From: Candidatus Olsenella pullistercoris
GTDB lineage: Bacteria > Actinomycetota > Coriobacteriia > Coriobacteriales > Atopobiaceae
Length of the DNA: 38,882 nt
Assembly: GCA_019116525.1 (NCBI GenBank)
Contig: DXBM01000072.1
Span: forward strand, 1-38,882
Reading direction: 5' to 3'
Under the pieces are notes generated by a model that was not told the origin of the DNA, did not search any database, and was given only the letters and a program-made list of their open reading frames with translations. Every line of letters begins with the position of its first letter. Positions within the stretch are counted from its first letter, which is position 1. Made by a program: the position numbers and the translations under genes. Positions 21,829 through 30,052 of the stretch are shown here, piece by piece.

Positions 21829-23688
21829 CTACGCGCGCGCCTTGCACACGCGGCGGTCGTAGGTGAGAAGCCCGTTGCTCTCGGCCTCCACGTCGGAGAG
21901 CTGGGTGTACACGTAGCCGGCAAGCCCCTCGGCCTCGAGCGCCGCGGCCCGGGCGAGAAGCTCCTGGACCTTCTCGGCAAACTCTGACGCGCCCGACGCA
22001 ACGTCGTAGCCATAGCTGCCCGACACGCAGCCGTGCCCCGGACAGACCCAGTCCACGCCGCCGAACTCCGAGATCACGAACGCGCGCCGCGGACGCGCCC
22101 GGTCCCGCCAGACCGCGAGCGGCCGGAAGTAGTTGTGGACGCTGAAGAAGTCGCCGCAGCCGCGGTCGTACCAGCCACTCGTCGCGTCGATCGGACGCGT
22201 GGGGTCGAGCGCGCGCACCGCCTCGCACGCCGCGCGGGCACTGAACTGGCCCCAGCCCTCGTTGAAGAGCACCCAGCCCACGACGCAGGGATGGCCGCCC
22301 AGGAGGCGCACCGTTCCCGCGCAGGCCTCGCGCCACTCGCGGCGGTACCCCTCGTCCTCGGCAGAGAGCTGGCGCCACGCGCGCAAGCCCTCGTCAGCGT
22401 GGCGCGTCCAGCTCGCGCGCAGCAGCGTGGGCAGGTAGCTCGTGTGAAGCGATCCATAGGGGCTCCCGCCCGAGACCATGTCCTGCCAGACGAGCATGCC
22501 CAGGCGGTCACAGAGCGCGTAGAAGCGGCCCTGCTCCACCTTGATGTGCTTGCGCAGCAGGTTGAAGCCCAGCTCGCGCATCGCGCGGACGTCGTGCTCG
22601 AGCGCCTCCTCGGCGGGCACGGTCATGAGACCGTCCGGCCAGTAGCCCTGGTCGAGCACCCCGCGCAGGAAGATCGGCTCGCCGTTCAGATGCACGCGCG
22701 GGACGCCGTGCTCGTCTGGCCGCACCCCCACGCTGCGAAAGCCGCAGTAGGACCGCGCGCGGTCCGGGCCAAAGGAGAGCTCAACGTCGTAGAGATGAGG
22801 GTCGTCCGGGCTCCAGAGGTGCACGTCTCTTACCTCGAGCTCGAGCTCCGCCCAACCACCCACGGCCGCCGAGCTCCCGCGGGCCACCTCGCGCCCGTCA
22901 TCGAGCACGCGCGCCGCGAGCTCGCCCTCCCCCGCCACGGTGGCGACAAGGACAAGGCGCCCCGAGCCGTCCGGGTGGCCGTCCGGCCCCTCGCCCGGGC
23001 GCGCGTCAAGCTCGAGGCCGACGACGTGCGCCTTCGGCACGACCTCCCACCACACGTCCTGCCAGACTCCGCTCTGGGCCGTGTACCAGATGCCCTCGCG
23101 CGCGAGGCGCTGCTTGCCGCGCAGCTGGGTGCCGGCGTCGGAGGGGTCGTAGACGCAGAGCTCGATCAGCGCGCGGCCGTCCGCTGCCGCGAGCGCCTCC
23201 GTCACGTCGAGCGAGAAGGGCAGGTAGCCGCCCACGTGCTCGCCTGCGCGCACGCCGTTCACGTAGGCGGCGCAGGCCCAGTCCACCGCGTCCAGGTGAA
23301 GCAGCAGCCTCTCGTCCGGAGCGAGCGCGGGCGCAGCGAGCTCCCGACGGTACCACAGGAGCTCGTCGGGGCGCAGCTGGCGTCCAACCCCTGACAGCGG
23401 AGCCTCGGGCGAGAAGGGCACGAGAATCGGCGTCCACTCGGCGTCCGCGGGCGGCTCTGCCGTGCGCCATGCGGCAGCGGCGTCAGGCGCCGGCACGAAG
23501 GCGCACTCCCAGGTGCCGTTCAGCGACTCCCACCGCTCGCGCGCGAGCTGCGGGCGCGGGTGCGAGCACGACGACACGTCCCTCTCGCCCGCGCGGACCT
23601 GCTCGCCCCAGGGCGTCCAGAGCTCCGCGAGCTCCGGGCGCTCCGGCTTGCGAACCCCCTTTGAGAGCACCCGCCTCAGGTCGAGCAT
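21829..23688 (-). CDS. Glycoside hydrolase family 2 enzyme
   Basis: The 619-residue protein has the three GH2 regions. The sugar-binding jelly roll (about 40-220) contains SLNGTWECAF, GWVYRR-like LLWYRRELAAP and VNGVRAGEHVGGYLPFSLDVT. An immunoglobulin-like domain (220-325) follows, then a TIM barrel. The acid/base Glu477 is in VLFNEGWGQF and the nucleophile Glu541 in FVISEFGG. There is no signal peptide, so it acts on sugars taken into the cell. The family covers beta-galactosidase, mannosidase and glucuronidase; the exact sugar is uncertain. The start at 23688 lies 7 bp after the reductase stop, so the pair is co-transcribed. Confidence 0.9.
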   Translation of the reverse strand: MLDLRRVLSKGVRKPERPELAELWTPWGEQVRAGERDVSSCSHPRPQLARERWESLNGTWECAFVPAPDAAAAWRTAEPPADAEWTPILVPFSPEAPLSGVGRQLRPDELLWYRRELAAPALAPDERLLLHLDAVDWACAAYVNGVRAGEHVGGYLPFSLDVTEALAAADGRALIELCVYDPSDAGTQLRGKQRLAREGIWYTAQSGVWQDVWWEVVPKAHVVGLELDARPGEGPDGHPDGSGRLVLVATVAGEGELAARVLDDGREVARGSSAAVGGWAELELEVRDVHLWSPDDPHLYDVELSFGPDRARSYCGFRSVGVRPDEHGVPRVHLNGEPIFLRGVLDQGYWPDGLMTVPAEEALEHDVRAMRELGFNLLRKHIKVEQGRFYALCDRLGMLVWQDMVSGGSPYGSLHTSYLPTLLRASWTRHADEGLRAWRQLSAEDEGYRREWREACAGTVRLLGGHPCVVGWVLFNEGWGQFSARAACEAVRALDPTRPIDATSGWYDRGCGDFFSVHNYFRPLAVWRDRARPRRAFVISEFGGVDWVCPGHGCVSGSYGYDVASGASEFAEKVQELLARAAALEAEGLAGYVYTQLSDVEAESNGLLTYDRRVCKARA

Positions 23689-23695
23689 GGCACCG

Positions 23696-24337
23696 CTATC
23701 GCACGAAGTTGGTCATGACGCCCGGCTCCGTCTCCGGCTGCGGGACGCCCGCCGCCCTGCCGGCCTCGATCGAGCGGAGCAGCCAGGCCATGTTGCGCCC
23801 GAGCTGACGCATGGTCCACAGGCCCTCCTCGTCCCTCTCGACCTCCTCGGCGCTCGTGCCGTGCACCATGTTCCAGTAGCGGCTGCTCACGATTGGCATC
23901 TGCGAGATCGTGAAGTACTTCTCGATGTCGGCGAGCGCCGAGGTCGTGCCCGCGCGACGGGCAGAGACGACGGCAGCCGCCGGCTTGTGCGCGAAGACGT
24001 TGGGCTGGCCGGCGCGGCCGTTGGCGTAGAACGCGCGGTCCATGAAGCCGAGCAGCGACGCCCCCGCTCGGCCGTAGTGAACCGGAGCGCCGAACACAAA
24101 GCCGTCCGCCCCCGCCGCCCGCGCGCGGAACTCGTTCACGCCGTCCTTGTCGCCGAACGCGCAGCGCCCCAGCTTGGCGCAGGCGCCACACGCCGTGCAG
24201 CCGCCCACTGGCTGGCGCCCGACCCAGACGACCTCAGAGTCCACGCCGCACTCCTCGAGCGTGCGCGCTACCTCGTCGAGCGCGCGGCGGGTGCACCCCG
24301 CCTCGTGCGGGCTTCCGTTGACGAGAAGGACCTTCAT
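23696..24337 (-). CDS. Flavodoxin-fold NAD(P)H-dependent FMN oxidoreductase
   Basis: The 213-residue iron-sulfur-flavoprotein-like reductase opens KVLLVNGSPHEAGCTRRAL, the FMN phosphate loop. The cysteine cluster CTACGACAKLGRCAFGD follows at about 47-62, then the second flavin segment FVFGAPVHYGRAGASLLGFMDR and KPAAAVVSARRAGTTSAL. The cluster of four cysteines is seen in NADPH-dependent reductases of anaerobes and may bind an Fe-S cluster. The C-terminal MRQLGRNMAWLL is typical. It precedes GH2 by 7 bp. A 21-bp palindrome at its promoter suggests redox or effector control. Confidence 0.88.
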   Translation of the reverse strand: MKVLLVNGSPHEAGCTRRALDEVARTLEECGVDSEVVWVGRQPVGGCTACGACAKLGRCAFGDKDGVNEFRARAAGADGFVFGAPVHYGRAGASLLGFMDRAFYANGRAGQPNVFAHKPAAAVVSARRAGTTSALADIEKYFTISQMPIVSSRYWNMVHGTSAEEVERDEEGLWTMRQLGRNMAWLLRSIEAGRAAGVPQPETEPGVMTNFVR

Positions 24338-24356
24338 GCGAGCCCCCTTCGCTCAG

Positions 24357-24382
24357 TAGATGACGTTACGTCGTCTATTCTA
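24357..24382 (-). promoter_or_regulatory. Palindromic operator and -10 of the reductase-GH2 operon
   Basis: TAGATGACGT and ACGTCGTCTA flank one central base (24357-24377) and form a near-perfect 21-bp palindrome with one mismatch. TAGAAT on the minus strand (24377-24382) is a likely -10, placing the palindrome over the transcription start. The size and position suit a TetR- or MarR-type repressor, encoded elsewhere. Confidence 0.5.
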
Positions 24383-24425
24383 CCCACACGATCGCACGTC
24401 CTTCTCGGCCCTGCCTCCGCGGCTT

Positions 24426-24487
24426 TGGGTGCGCTCGTGGCAGTTATATCCCCTCAAATCGTGAAATAACGGCCAAAAACGCACCCA
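24426..24487. repeat. Segmented intergenic palindrome
   Basis: TGGGTGCG (24426-24433), a 4-nt break and TGGCAGTTAT (24438-24447) face ATAACGGCCA (24466-24475), a 4-nt break and CGCACCCA (24480-24487). The stem therefore has a symmetric 4x4 internal loop and one mismatch. It is flanked by variants of the GGCGAGAAG word (24403, 24503) and an exact one (24514-24525). GTGAAATAACG here recalls CTGAAATAACG in the element at 3047. It lies 3' of topA. Confidence 0.65.
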
Positions 24488-24539
24488 CACCTCAGCTCAG
24501 CGCGAGAAGGGCCGGCGAGAAGAACCGTTGCCGCCGAGG

Positions 24540-27041
24540 CTAGGACCTCTTCCGACCGCCCCCGCGGCGCCCGGCGCCGCGCCTCGGGGCGGCGGCCTTC
24601 TTCTCACGGCCGGGGCACTCCATGTTCGGGCAGAGCTTCCACGGGCCGCGCGCCGTCGTCACCACGACCATCGGGGCGCCGCAGTCGGGGCAGGTCTCCC
24701 CCGTCGCCTCGAGCTTTCCGCGGGCGGGCAAGGGGTAGCTCGTCCCACACTCCTCGTAGTTGGTGCAACGGATGAAGCGCTTGCCGCTCTTCTCGGACTT
24801 GTGCGCCACCAGACGCCCCTCGCGCCCGGCGGCCTCGCACGCGGAGCACGACCCCACGTCGACGTCGGGCTCTCGGTTGGTGGGGCACGCAGGGTTCACG
24901 CACGTCTCGAACGCGCGGCTGCGGAACGGTTGCACCTTCACGCGCGGGGCGCCGCACTCCGGGCAGACGGCCGCCTCGCCCTCGAGCGCAGAGATCTTCC
25001 CCTGGGGCAGCGGATAGGTGACGTCGCACTCCGGCCAGCCCATGCAGCCCGCAAAGCTGCCGCGCGTCTTGGCAGAGGTCTTCACCACGAGGTCACGCCC
25101 GCACTTGGGGCACGTCCCGATCTTCGCGTCGGCGGTCACCGCGTCCGCGATCTGCTCGGAGAGGTCGTCGGTGTGCTCCACGAGCACGTCCATGAGGCCG
25201 GCGAGCAGGGCGCGCGAGTGGTTCACGACCTCCTCCTGCGTCTCGGCCCCCTCTGCCACGCGCGTCATGTCGCCCTCGAGCTCGGCCGTCATGTCAGGGG
25301 AGGTGATGCGCGGCGCGTACTGCTCGAGCGCGCCGATGATCGCCATGCCCAGCTGGCTCGGCTCGACGGGGTCGTTCTTGAAGTACTTCCGCTCGTAGAG
25401 CGTGTCGATGATGCTCGCGCGCGTGGACTTGGTCCCCAGGCCGCGCTTCTCCATCTCCTGAATCAGCTTGCCCTGGCTGTAGCGCGCGGGCGGCTCGGTC
25501 TGCTTGGCGAGAAGGGCCATGTCGCTCACGCTCACCACGTCGCCCTCGGCGAGCGGCGGGAGCTGGTCGTCCTTCTTGAGGCCGTAGGGATAGGCCGCGC
25601 GGAAGCCGGGCTTCACGAGGACGCTGCCCGAGACCGTGAACGGCTCGCCTGCGACGTCGATCGTGACCTTGGTCCCCTCGATCGTGGCGGGGCCCATGAG
25701 CGTGGCGAGGAAGCGCCGCGCGATGAGGTTGTAGAGCTTCCACGCCGCGGGCTGGAGGTTGTCCGGGGAGGCCGGCGCCGTGGGGTAGATCGGCGGGTGG
25801 TCGGTTGTCTCCTGCTTGCCGCGCGTGGCGGTGAGCTTGTCCTGCTTGAGCAGCTCGTGGCAGACGCTGCCGTAGGCGGGCACGGTGGAGAGCATCCGCA
25901 CGCAGTCGCGCAGGTCGAGCGACGACGGGTAGACGGTGTTGTCGACGCGCGGGTAGGAGATCAGGCCGTCCATGTAGAGGCTCTCCGCGAGGCGCATCGT
26001 GCGCGCCGGCGAGATGCCCTCGGCGGCCGCCGCGGCCTGGAGGGACGTGGTGTTGAACGGCGCGGGCGGGCGCTGGGTGCGGCTCTTGCGCTCCACATCG
26101 CTCACGCGGCCCTCGCTTGCCCCCTCGACGTGGGCAAAGGCGGAGCGGGCGGCCTGCTCGTCCCAGAAGCGCGCGGTCGCGTGCGTCACCCGGAACGGCC
26201 CCGCGGGGTCGCCGGGCTTCTCGGCCTGCCCCTGGATGACCCAGTAGTCCTCAGGCTTGAAGGCGAGGCGCTCACGCTCGCGCTCCACGACGAGCGCGAG
26301 GGTCGGCGTCTGCACGCGGCCGGCGGAGCGCACGGTCCCCAGGCCGCTCCAGCGCGCCGCCGTGAGGTAGCGCGTGAGGACGGCGCCCCAGATGAGGTCG
26401 ATGTACTGGCGGGACTCGCCCGCGTCGGCGAGGTCCTGGTCGAGCTCCACGAGGTGCGAGAACGCGTGGTCGATCTCGGCCTTCGTGAAGGCCGAGTAGC
26501 GGGCGCGCGATACGGGCACGTCGGGCGCGACCTCGCGCACCTGGCGCAGGGCGTCGGAGCCGATGAGCTCGCCCTCGCGGTCGAAGTCCGTGCCGATGAT
26601 CACGGAGTCAGCCTTCTTGGCGAGGTTCTTGAGGGCGCGGATGATCTCCTTCTCGGCAGGGAGCTTCTCGATGGGCGCCCACACGAGGTAGGGCAGGCTC
26701 GCAATCTTCCATCCCTTGAGATCGACGCCGTTCGCCATGAAGGGCTTGCGGCGGCTCTTGTACGGCGGGCGCGCGAGCCCGTCAGGGACGTCGGCGGGAA
26801 GGAGCTCCCCGTCGGCGGTGAGCCCCTGCCAGCCGCCCTTGTCGTCAAAGGTCAGCTGGACCGGAAAGTCCACCTTGAGGATGTGGCCGCGCAATCCGAT
26901 GGCCACGCACTTCTCGCCGCCCCACTCAAAGCGGTAGACGGGCGTGTTGTAGACCTTGTCGGCCTTGGGACGCCCCGAGTCGGAGAGCAGACGAGAGATC
27001 TGCTGGGCGGCGTCGTTTTTCTCGGTGACGATGAGCCTCAC
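24540..27041 (-). CDS. topA: Type IA DNA topoisomerase I, archaeal-like
   Basis: The enzyme relaxes negative supercoils by a single-strand break. The 833-residue protein has a TOPRIM domain beginning MRLIVTEKNDAA with GTDFDREGE at 150-158. The active-site Tyr363 is in LISYPRVDNTVYPS. Three to four C-terminal zinc-ribbon units (CPKCGRDL, CPECGAPRV, CSACEAAG with CTNYEECG, CPDCGAPM with CPNMECPG) are followed by a basic Gly/Arg tail. The SYPRxDNTVYP form resembles archaeal topoisomerase I more than the usual bacterial TYHRTDS type; here the Thr is Val. It lies 24 bp after tatC and probably ends the operon. Confidence 0.92.
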   Translation of the reverse strand: MRLIVTEKNDAAQQISRLLSDSGRPKADKVYNTPVYRFEWGGEKCVAIGLRGHILKVDFPVQLTFDDKGGWQGLTADGELLPADVPDGLARPPYKSRRKPFMANGVDLKGWKIASLPYLVWAPIEKLPAEKEIIRALKNLAKKADSVIIGTDFDREGELIGSDALRQVREVAPDVPVSRARYSAFTKAEIDHAFSHLVELDQDLADAGESRQYIDLIWGAVLTRYLTAARWSGLGTVRSAGRVQTPTLALVVERERERLAFKPEDYWVIQGQAEKPGDPAGPFRVTHATARFWDEQAARSAFAHVEGASEGRVSDVERKSRTQRPPAPFNTTSLQAAAAAEGISPARTMRLAESLYMDGLISYPRVDNTVYPSSLDLRDCVRMLSTVPAYGSVCHELLKQDKLTATRGKQETTDHPPIYPTAPASPDNLQPAAWKLYNLIARRFLATLMGPATIEGTKVTIDVAGEPFTVSGSVLVKPGFRAAYPYGLKKDDQLPPLAEGDVVSVSDMALLAKQTEPPARYSQGKLIQEMEKRGLGTKSTRASIIDTLYERKYFKNDPVEPSQLGMAIIGALEQYAPRITSPDMTAELEGDMTRVAEGAETQEEVVNHSRALLAGLMDVLVEHTDDLSEQIADAVTADAKIGTCPKCGRDLVVKTSAKTRGSFAGCMGWPECDVTYPLPQGKISALEGEAAVCPECGAPRVKVQPFRSRAFETCVNPACPTNREPDVDVGSCSACEAAGREGRLVAHKSEKSGKRFIRCTNYEECGTSYPLPARGKLEATGETCPDCGAPMVVVTTARGPWKLCPNMECPGREKKAAAPRRGAGRRGGGRKRS

Positions 27042-27065
27042 GTGCGCTCCCCTTGTCCTGCGATG

Positions 27066-27854
27066 CTACTGCTTGTCGAACTCGTGCTGCTCGTAGTCCT
27101 CGCGGGTCCACTTGAGGGCCTCCTTGCCGTCGCGCGCGACGATGACGAAGCGCGCCACGGCGAGCGCCGCCTCGTAGAGGAAGATGAGGACCGCGAACAT
27201 GAGGATCATCGTCACCGGAGAGGCGTCCGGGGTGACGATGGCGGAGAGCACCATGAAGCCCACGTAGACGACGCGCCATTGCGACCGGAACGTGCGGTAC
27301 GGCACGAGGTGGATGATCGAGAGGTAGAAGATCACGAGCGGCAGCTGGAACGCGATGCCAAAGCCGATCTCGAGCAGCATGTAGATGTCGAGGTAGTCCT
27401 CGGCGTTGGGGACGATGGTGCCGATCTCGAAGGACTGGTCGAGCAGCCAGCCGAAGGCGGCGGGCTGGATGATGAAGAAGCAGAAGACCATGCCCAGGAA
27501 GAACAGGAGGACCATCGCGGCGACCGTGGGCACGACCCAGCGGCGCTCCTTGGGCTTGAGCGCGGGCAGGAAGAACGCCAGCACCTCCCAGATGATGATC
27601 GGGCTGCATATGATCACCGAGAAGAACAGGGCGACCTTGAAGCGGATGGTAAAGCCACCGAGGACGGACATGACGACGAGCTCTGCGCCGCGCATCGCCG
27701 CCTCGATCTGGCCGATCATGAGCTCGATCAGCGTGGGGGTGGCAAAGTAGACGATGAGGGCGCAGGCGATGACGGAGACCACCACGATGGTGAGACGGCG
27801 GCGCAGCTCGCCGAGGTGATCCATGATGGGCATGCGCGCGGGACCGATCGGCAT
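27066..27854 (-). CDS. tatC: Sec-independent protein translocase TatC
   Basis: TatC is the core receptor of the twin-arginine export system. The 262-residue protein has six helices. The conserved N-terminal MPIMDHLGELRRRLTIVV includes the Glu that contacts the Tat motif. The first periplasmic loop, FKVALFFSVIICSPIIIWEVLAFFLPALKPKERRW, is intact, as is FGIAFQLPLVIFYLSI. A C-terminal hydrophilic extension of about 25 residues follows the last helix. It starts 3 bp after the TatA/B gene. The Tat lipoprotein at 37685 in this window is a likely client. Confidence 0.97.
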   Translation of the reverse strand: MPIGPARMPIMDHLGELRRRLTIVVVSVIACALIVYFATPTLIELMIGQIEAAMRGAELVVMSVLGGFTIRFKVALFFSVIICSPIIIWEVLAFFLPALKPKERRWVVPTVAAMVLLFFLGMVFCFFIIQPAAFGWLLDQSFEIGTIVPNAEDYLDIYMLLEIGFGIAFQLPLVIFYLSIIHLVPYRTFRSQWRVVYVGFMVLSAIVTPDASPVTMILMFAVLIFLYEAALAVARFVIVARDGKEALKWTREDYEQHEFDKQ

Positions 27855-27857
27855 GGC

Positions 27858-28505
27858 TTAGGCCTCCTTCGTGGCATCGGGGGCGGCGCCGTCAGCGACG
27901 GGGAGAGCCCCGTCCGCTCCGCGCTCCTCGCTACGCTCGTCGCTCACTTCGTGAGTCGCGGCGGGGCTCTCCCCGTCGCTGACGGCGCCCGCTGCATGAG
28001 AGGGGCGCTTCATGGCGTAGAGGTCGGCGGCGCTCGGCTTGGCGGGTGCCGAGTGCTCGGGCTTGCTTGCGCCGTCGGCTGCCGGCTGCTCCGGGGCGGA
28101 CTCGGCGGAGTCGGCGTCGGGGTTGGCGGCCGCGGCCTCGGCGGCCTGCTTCTCGGCCTCCTCGCGGGCGGCCTTCTCGGCGGCGAGGCGCTTCTTGCGC
28201 TCGGCAAAGGTCTCGGTGCGCCGCGGGCGCGCGGCCTCCTCGCCCTCCGCGACGTCGATGTCAGCGTCCTCGTCGAGCTCCTCGGCGCGCTTGCGGTTGG
28301 GCTTCTTGGGGTTGTCGCTCAGCGCCTCGGCGGCGGGGTCGACGATGTTGGTCTGTACGACCTCCGTGAAGCCCTCCTGGGCGCTCTTGAACTGGCGCAG
28401 GGCACGCCCCAGCGTGCGGCCCATGCCCGGGAGCTTGTCCGGCCCAAACACCAGGAACGCGAACAAGACGATAAGTACGAGCTCAGTCTCTCCTATGCCA
28501 AACAC
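27858..28505 (-). CDS. tatB: TatA/TatB-family translocase subunit
   Basis: The 215-residue protein begins FGIGETELVLIVLFAFLVFGPDKLPGMGR, one membrane helix followed by the FGP hinge and an amphipathic helix (LGRALRQFKSAQEGF). A long charged, low-complexity tail follows from residue 60, longer than TatA and more like TatB; the A/B distinction is inferred from length. I use the GTG at 28505, with GGGAGGG upstream and the motif at once after it; a longer frame has no family similarity. The last ~40 residues are encoded by a perfect 28-bp inverted repeat and its loop (27885-27989), probably an inserted palindrome. Confidence 0.88.
   Translation of the reverse strand: MFGIGETELVLIVLFAFLVFGPDKLPGMGRTLGRALRQFKSAQEGFTEVVQTNIVDPAAEALSDNPKKPNRKRAEELDEDADIDVAEGEEAARPRRTETFAERKKRLAAEKAAREEAEKQAAEAAAANPDADSAESAPEQPAADGASKPEHSAPAKPSAADLYAMKRPSHAAGAVSDGESPAATHEVSDERSEERGADGALPVADGAAPDATKEA
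27885..27989. repeat. Perfect 28-bp inverted repeat inside tatB
   Basis: Arms 27885-27912 and 27962-27989 are exact reverse complements over 28 bp; each contains GTCAGCGACGGGGAGAGCC. The 49-nt loop holds a smaller stem CTCAC-TTC-GTGAG. The element is read through in-frame as the C-terminal tail of TatB (AGAVSDGESPAATHEVSDER, ending PVADGAAPDA). It adds residues to a tolerant tail without a stop, much as Rickettsia palindromic elements do. Confidence 0.85.
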
Positions 28506-28560
28506 AGAAATGAACCCTCCCGCTTCCGTGCCATCGAAAGGGGCCGTACCGGCCCCCTCG

Positions 28561-28881
28561 TTACTCCTCGCGAATGTTGAGGTCCGCGCCGACGCCGAGA
28601 AGCCCCAGCACGCGGGCGACGTTGCGCCGCGGGCGCGCCACGACGAGCGCGCCACCCGCCTCCGCGCAGCGATGCGCGGCGCCCACGAGCACGCCGATGC
28701 CCGTTGAGTCGATGTAGGGGACCTCGGAGAGGTCGCAGACGAGCTCTTCGCCCGTCCCGAGCTCGGCGATGCTCGCGTCGAGCGCGGAGCGCAGCTCGGG
28801 CGCGCAGCTGACGTCGACCTCGCCCGACACGCTCACGCGCGCGCCGGAGGCCCCCCTCGTCGTGGTGATCTCAAGGCCCAT
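28561..28881 (-). CDS. STAS-domain anti-sigma factor antagonist
   Basis: The 106-residue single STAS domain is of the SpoIIAA/RsbV type. GEVDVSCAPELRSALDASI is followed by LVCDLSEVPYIDSTGIGVLVGA, with the phosphorylatable Ser59 in DSTG. The last helix reads VARVLGLLGVGADLNIRE. Such proteins free a sigma factor by binding its anti-sigma kinase when unphosphorylated. No kinase or phosphatase gene is next to it. It lies 21 bp after the TPR protein and 55 bp before tatB, within a likely five-gene unit ending in topA. Confidence 0.9.
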   Translation of the reverse strand: MGLEITTTRGASGARVSVSGEVDVSCAPELRSALDASIAELGTGEELVCDLSEVPYIDSTGIGVLVGAAHRCAEAGGALVVARPRRNVARVLGLLGVGADLNIREE

Positions 28882-28902
28882 GGTGCCCCCTCCCCCTCGG
28901 CG

Positions 28903-29709
28903 CTACTCGCTCGCCGAGCCGTCGCTTGTCTGGTCCGCTGACGCGTCATCCTGCTCGCCGGTGGCGTCCTCGCTGCCGTCCTCGGCGCTGGCGTCATCCT
29001 CGGCGGCGTCGCTCCCCTGCAGCGACTCGAGACGGCCCTCCGCGTAGCTCTTCGCGCCCTGCTCGTCGTCGGGGTCGAGCTCGATCGCCTGCTCGTAGGC
29101 GGCGATGGCGTCGTCGGTCCTGTCGGCGGACTCATAGAGCATCCCGAGGTCGGCCCATGCCGGGGCGTACTCGGGCCAGGACTGCGTGACCGCCTCGAGG
29201 TCGGCCGTCGCCGCCTCGGAGTCGCCGAGGTAGTACTCGCAGAGCGCGCGCTCGGAGCTCGCCTCTGCCGTGCTCTCGATCTCGAGGTAGCGGTCGTAGT
29301 AGCCGATCGCGCGCTGCAGCAGCTCCTCGCCGTGCGCGCTCTCCTCGTCGGTCTGGGCGAGCACGCCCACCGTGCTGCCCCAGGAGGAGCAGTACCGGGC
29401 GATCTGCAGAAGGGCACTCGTGCCGTCCGGGGTCTCCTCGAGCGTGGCCTCGAGGTCGGCCACGAGGTCGCTGTACTGGGAGTCAACGTACTCCACGTTG
29501 TACTCGACGCTCTCCTGCTGCGTGCTCTGGAAGACCGACACGAGGGCGCCCGCGAGCGTCGACAGCGCGAACACCACGACGAACGCCACGATGACGACCT
29601 TCTGGAAGGTCGAGAGCTCGCCGGGCTTGCGCTCCCGCTTGGGCGCGCCGGCCCCCTTGGGCTGCTCGCCCTCCTGGGTCTTTCGCTGTGCCAGACGCCA
29701 CTTCGCCAT
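28903..29709 (-). CDS. Membrane-anchored TPR protein
   Basis: The 268-residue protein has a basic cytoplasmic N-terminus (MAKWRLAQRKTQEGEQPKGA) and one membrane helix at about 36-58 (FQKVVIVAFVVVFALSTLAG). An external region with two to three tetratricopeptide units follows, clearest in AWADLGMLYESADRTDDAIA and YEQAIELDPDDEQ. The C-terminal ~40 residues are acidic and rich in Asp, Glu, Ser and Ala. I chose the ATG at 29709 because AGGAGG lies upstream and residues before it are not protein-like. It heads the run to STAS, tatB, tatC and topA. The function is unknown; a scaffold at the membrane is plausible. Confidence 0.82.
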   Translation of the reverse strand: MAKWRLAQRKTQEGEQPKGAGAPKRERKPGELSTFQKVVIVAFVVVFALSTLAGALVSVFQSTQQESVEYNVEYVDSQYSDLVADLEATLEETPDGTSALLQIARYCSSWGSTVGVLAQTDEESAHGEELLQRAIGYYDRYLEIESTAEASSERALCEYYLGDSEAATADLEAVTQSWPEYAPAWADLGMLYESADRTDDAIAAYEQAIELDPDDEQGAKSYAEGRLESLQGSDAAEDDASAEDGSEDATGEQDDASADQTSDGSASE

Positions 29710-29926
29710 GCGCGTGCGCTCCTCCTGTCGAACCTCGGCGCCCCATGCGCCCACGAAATCTAAGAGTATGCCATAGCCGCCCGCCCGGGCGCGGGCAACG
29801 GCTGCGCGCGGCGATAATAACAGAAGGAATCCCGTTTTGGCCGCGCGACGACGCGCCCTTCTCGCCATGGAAACGCGAGCGCGGCCCGTCTCGCCCGGCA
29901 TGGTCCCGCGCCCAGCTAGAAAACGC

Positions 29927-30002
29927 CGCCCGTGGGTAGTTTGGCACTCCAGAACTACCCACGGGCGGCAATCCCTCTGCGGTCAGCGAGAAAAACTACC
30001 CA
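29927..30002. repeat. Three-unit inverted/direct repeat element, copy 2
   Basis: CGCCCGTGGGTAGTT (29927-29941) faces AACTACCCACGGGCG (29953-29967). A truncated third unit AACTACCCA (29994-30002) is preceded by GCGAGAAA. Unit starts are 26 and 41 bp apart, exactly as in copy 1 at 18100, though the spacer sequences differ. It lies in the 343-bp gap between the aminotransferase stop and the TPR gene, with a GGCGAGAAG word (29855-29866); no gene is seen in the gap. Confidence 0.85.
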
Positions 30003-30052
30003 ATCCCGGCACTTCCCAAGAGGTGGGTGCGGGCCCCTGCCGCAATCGCGCG

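Noticed and set aside
24528-28580. A 1350-residue open frame on the plus strand
   Set aside because: It lies antisense to topA, tatC and tatB, is dominated by Arg, Ala, Asp, Gly and His, and matches no family. High GC removes stops in this frame.
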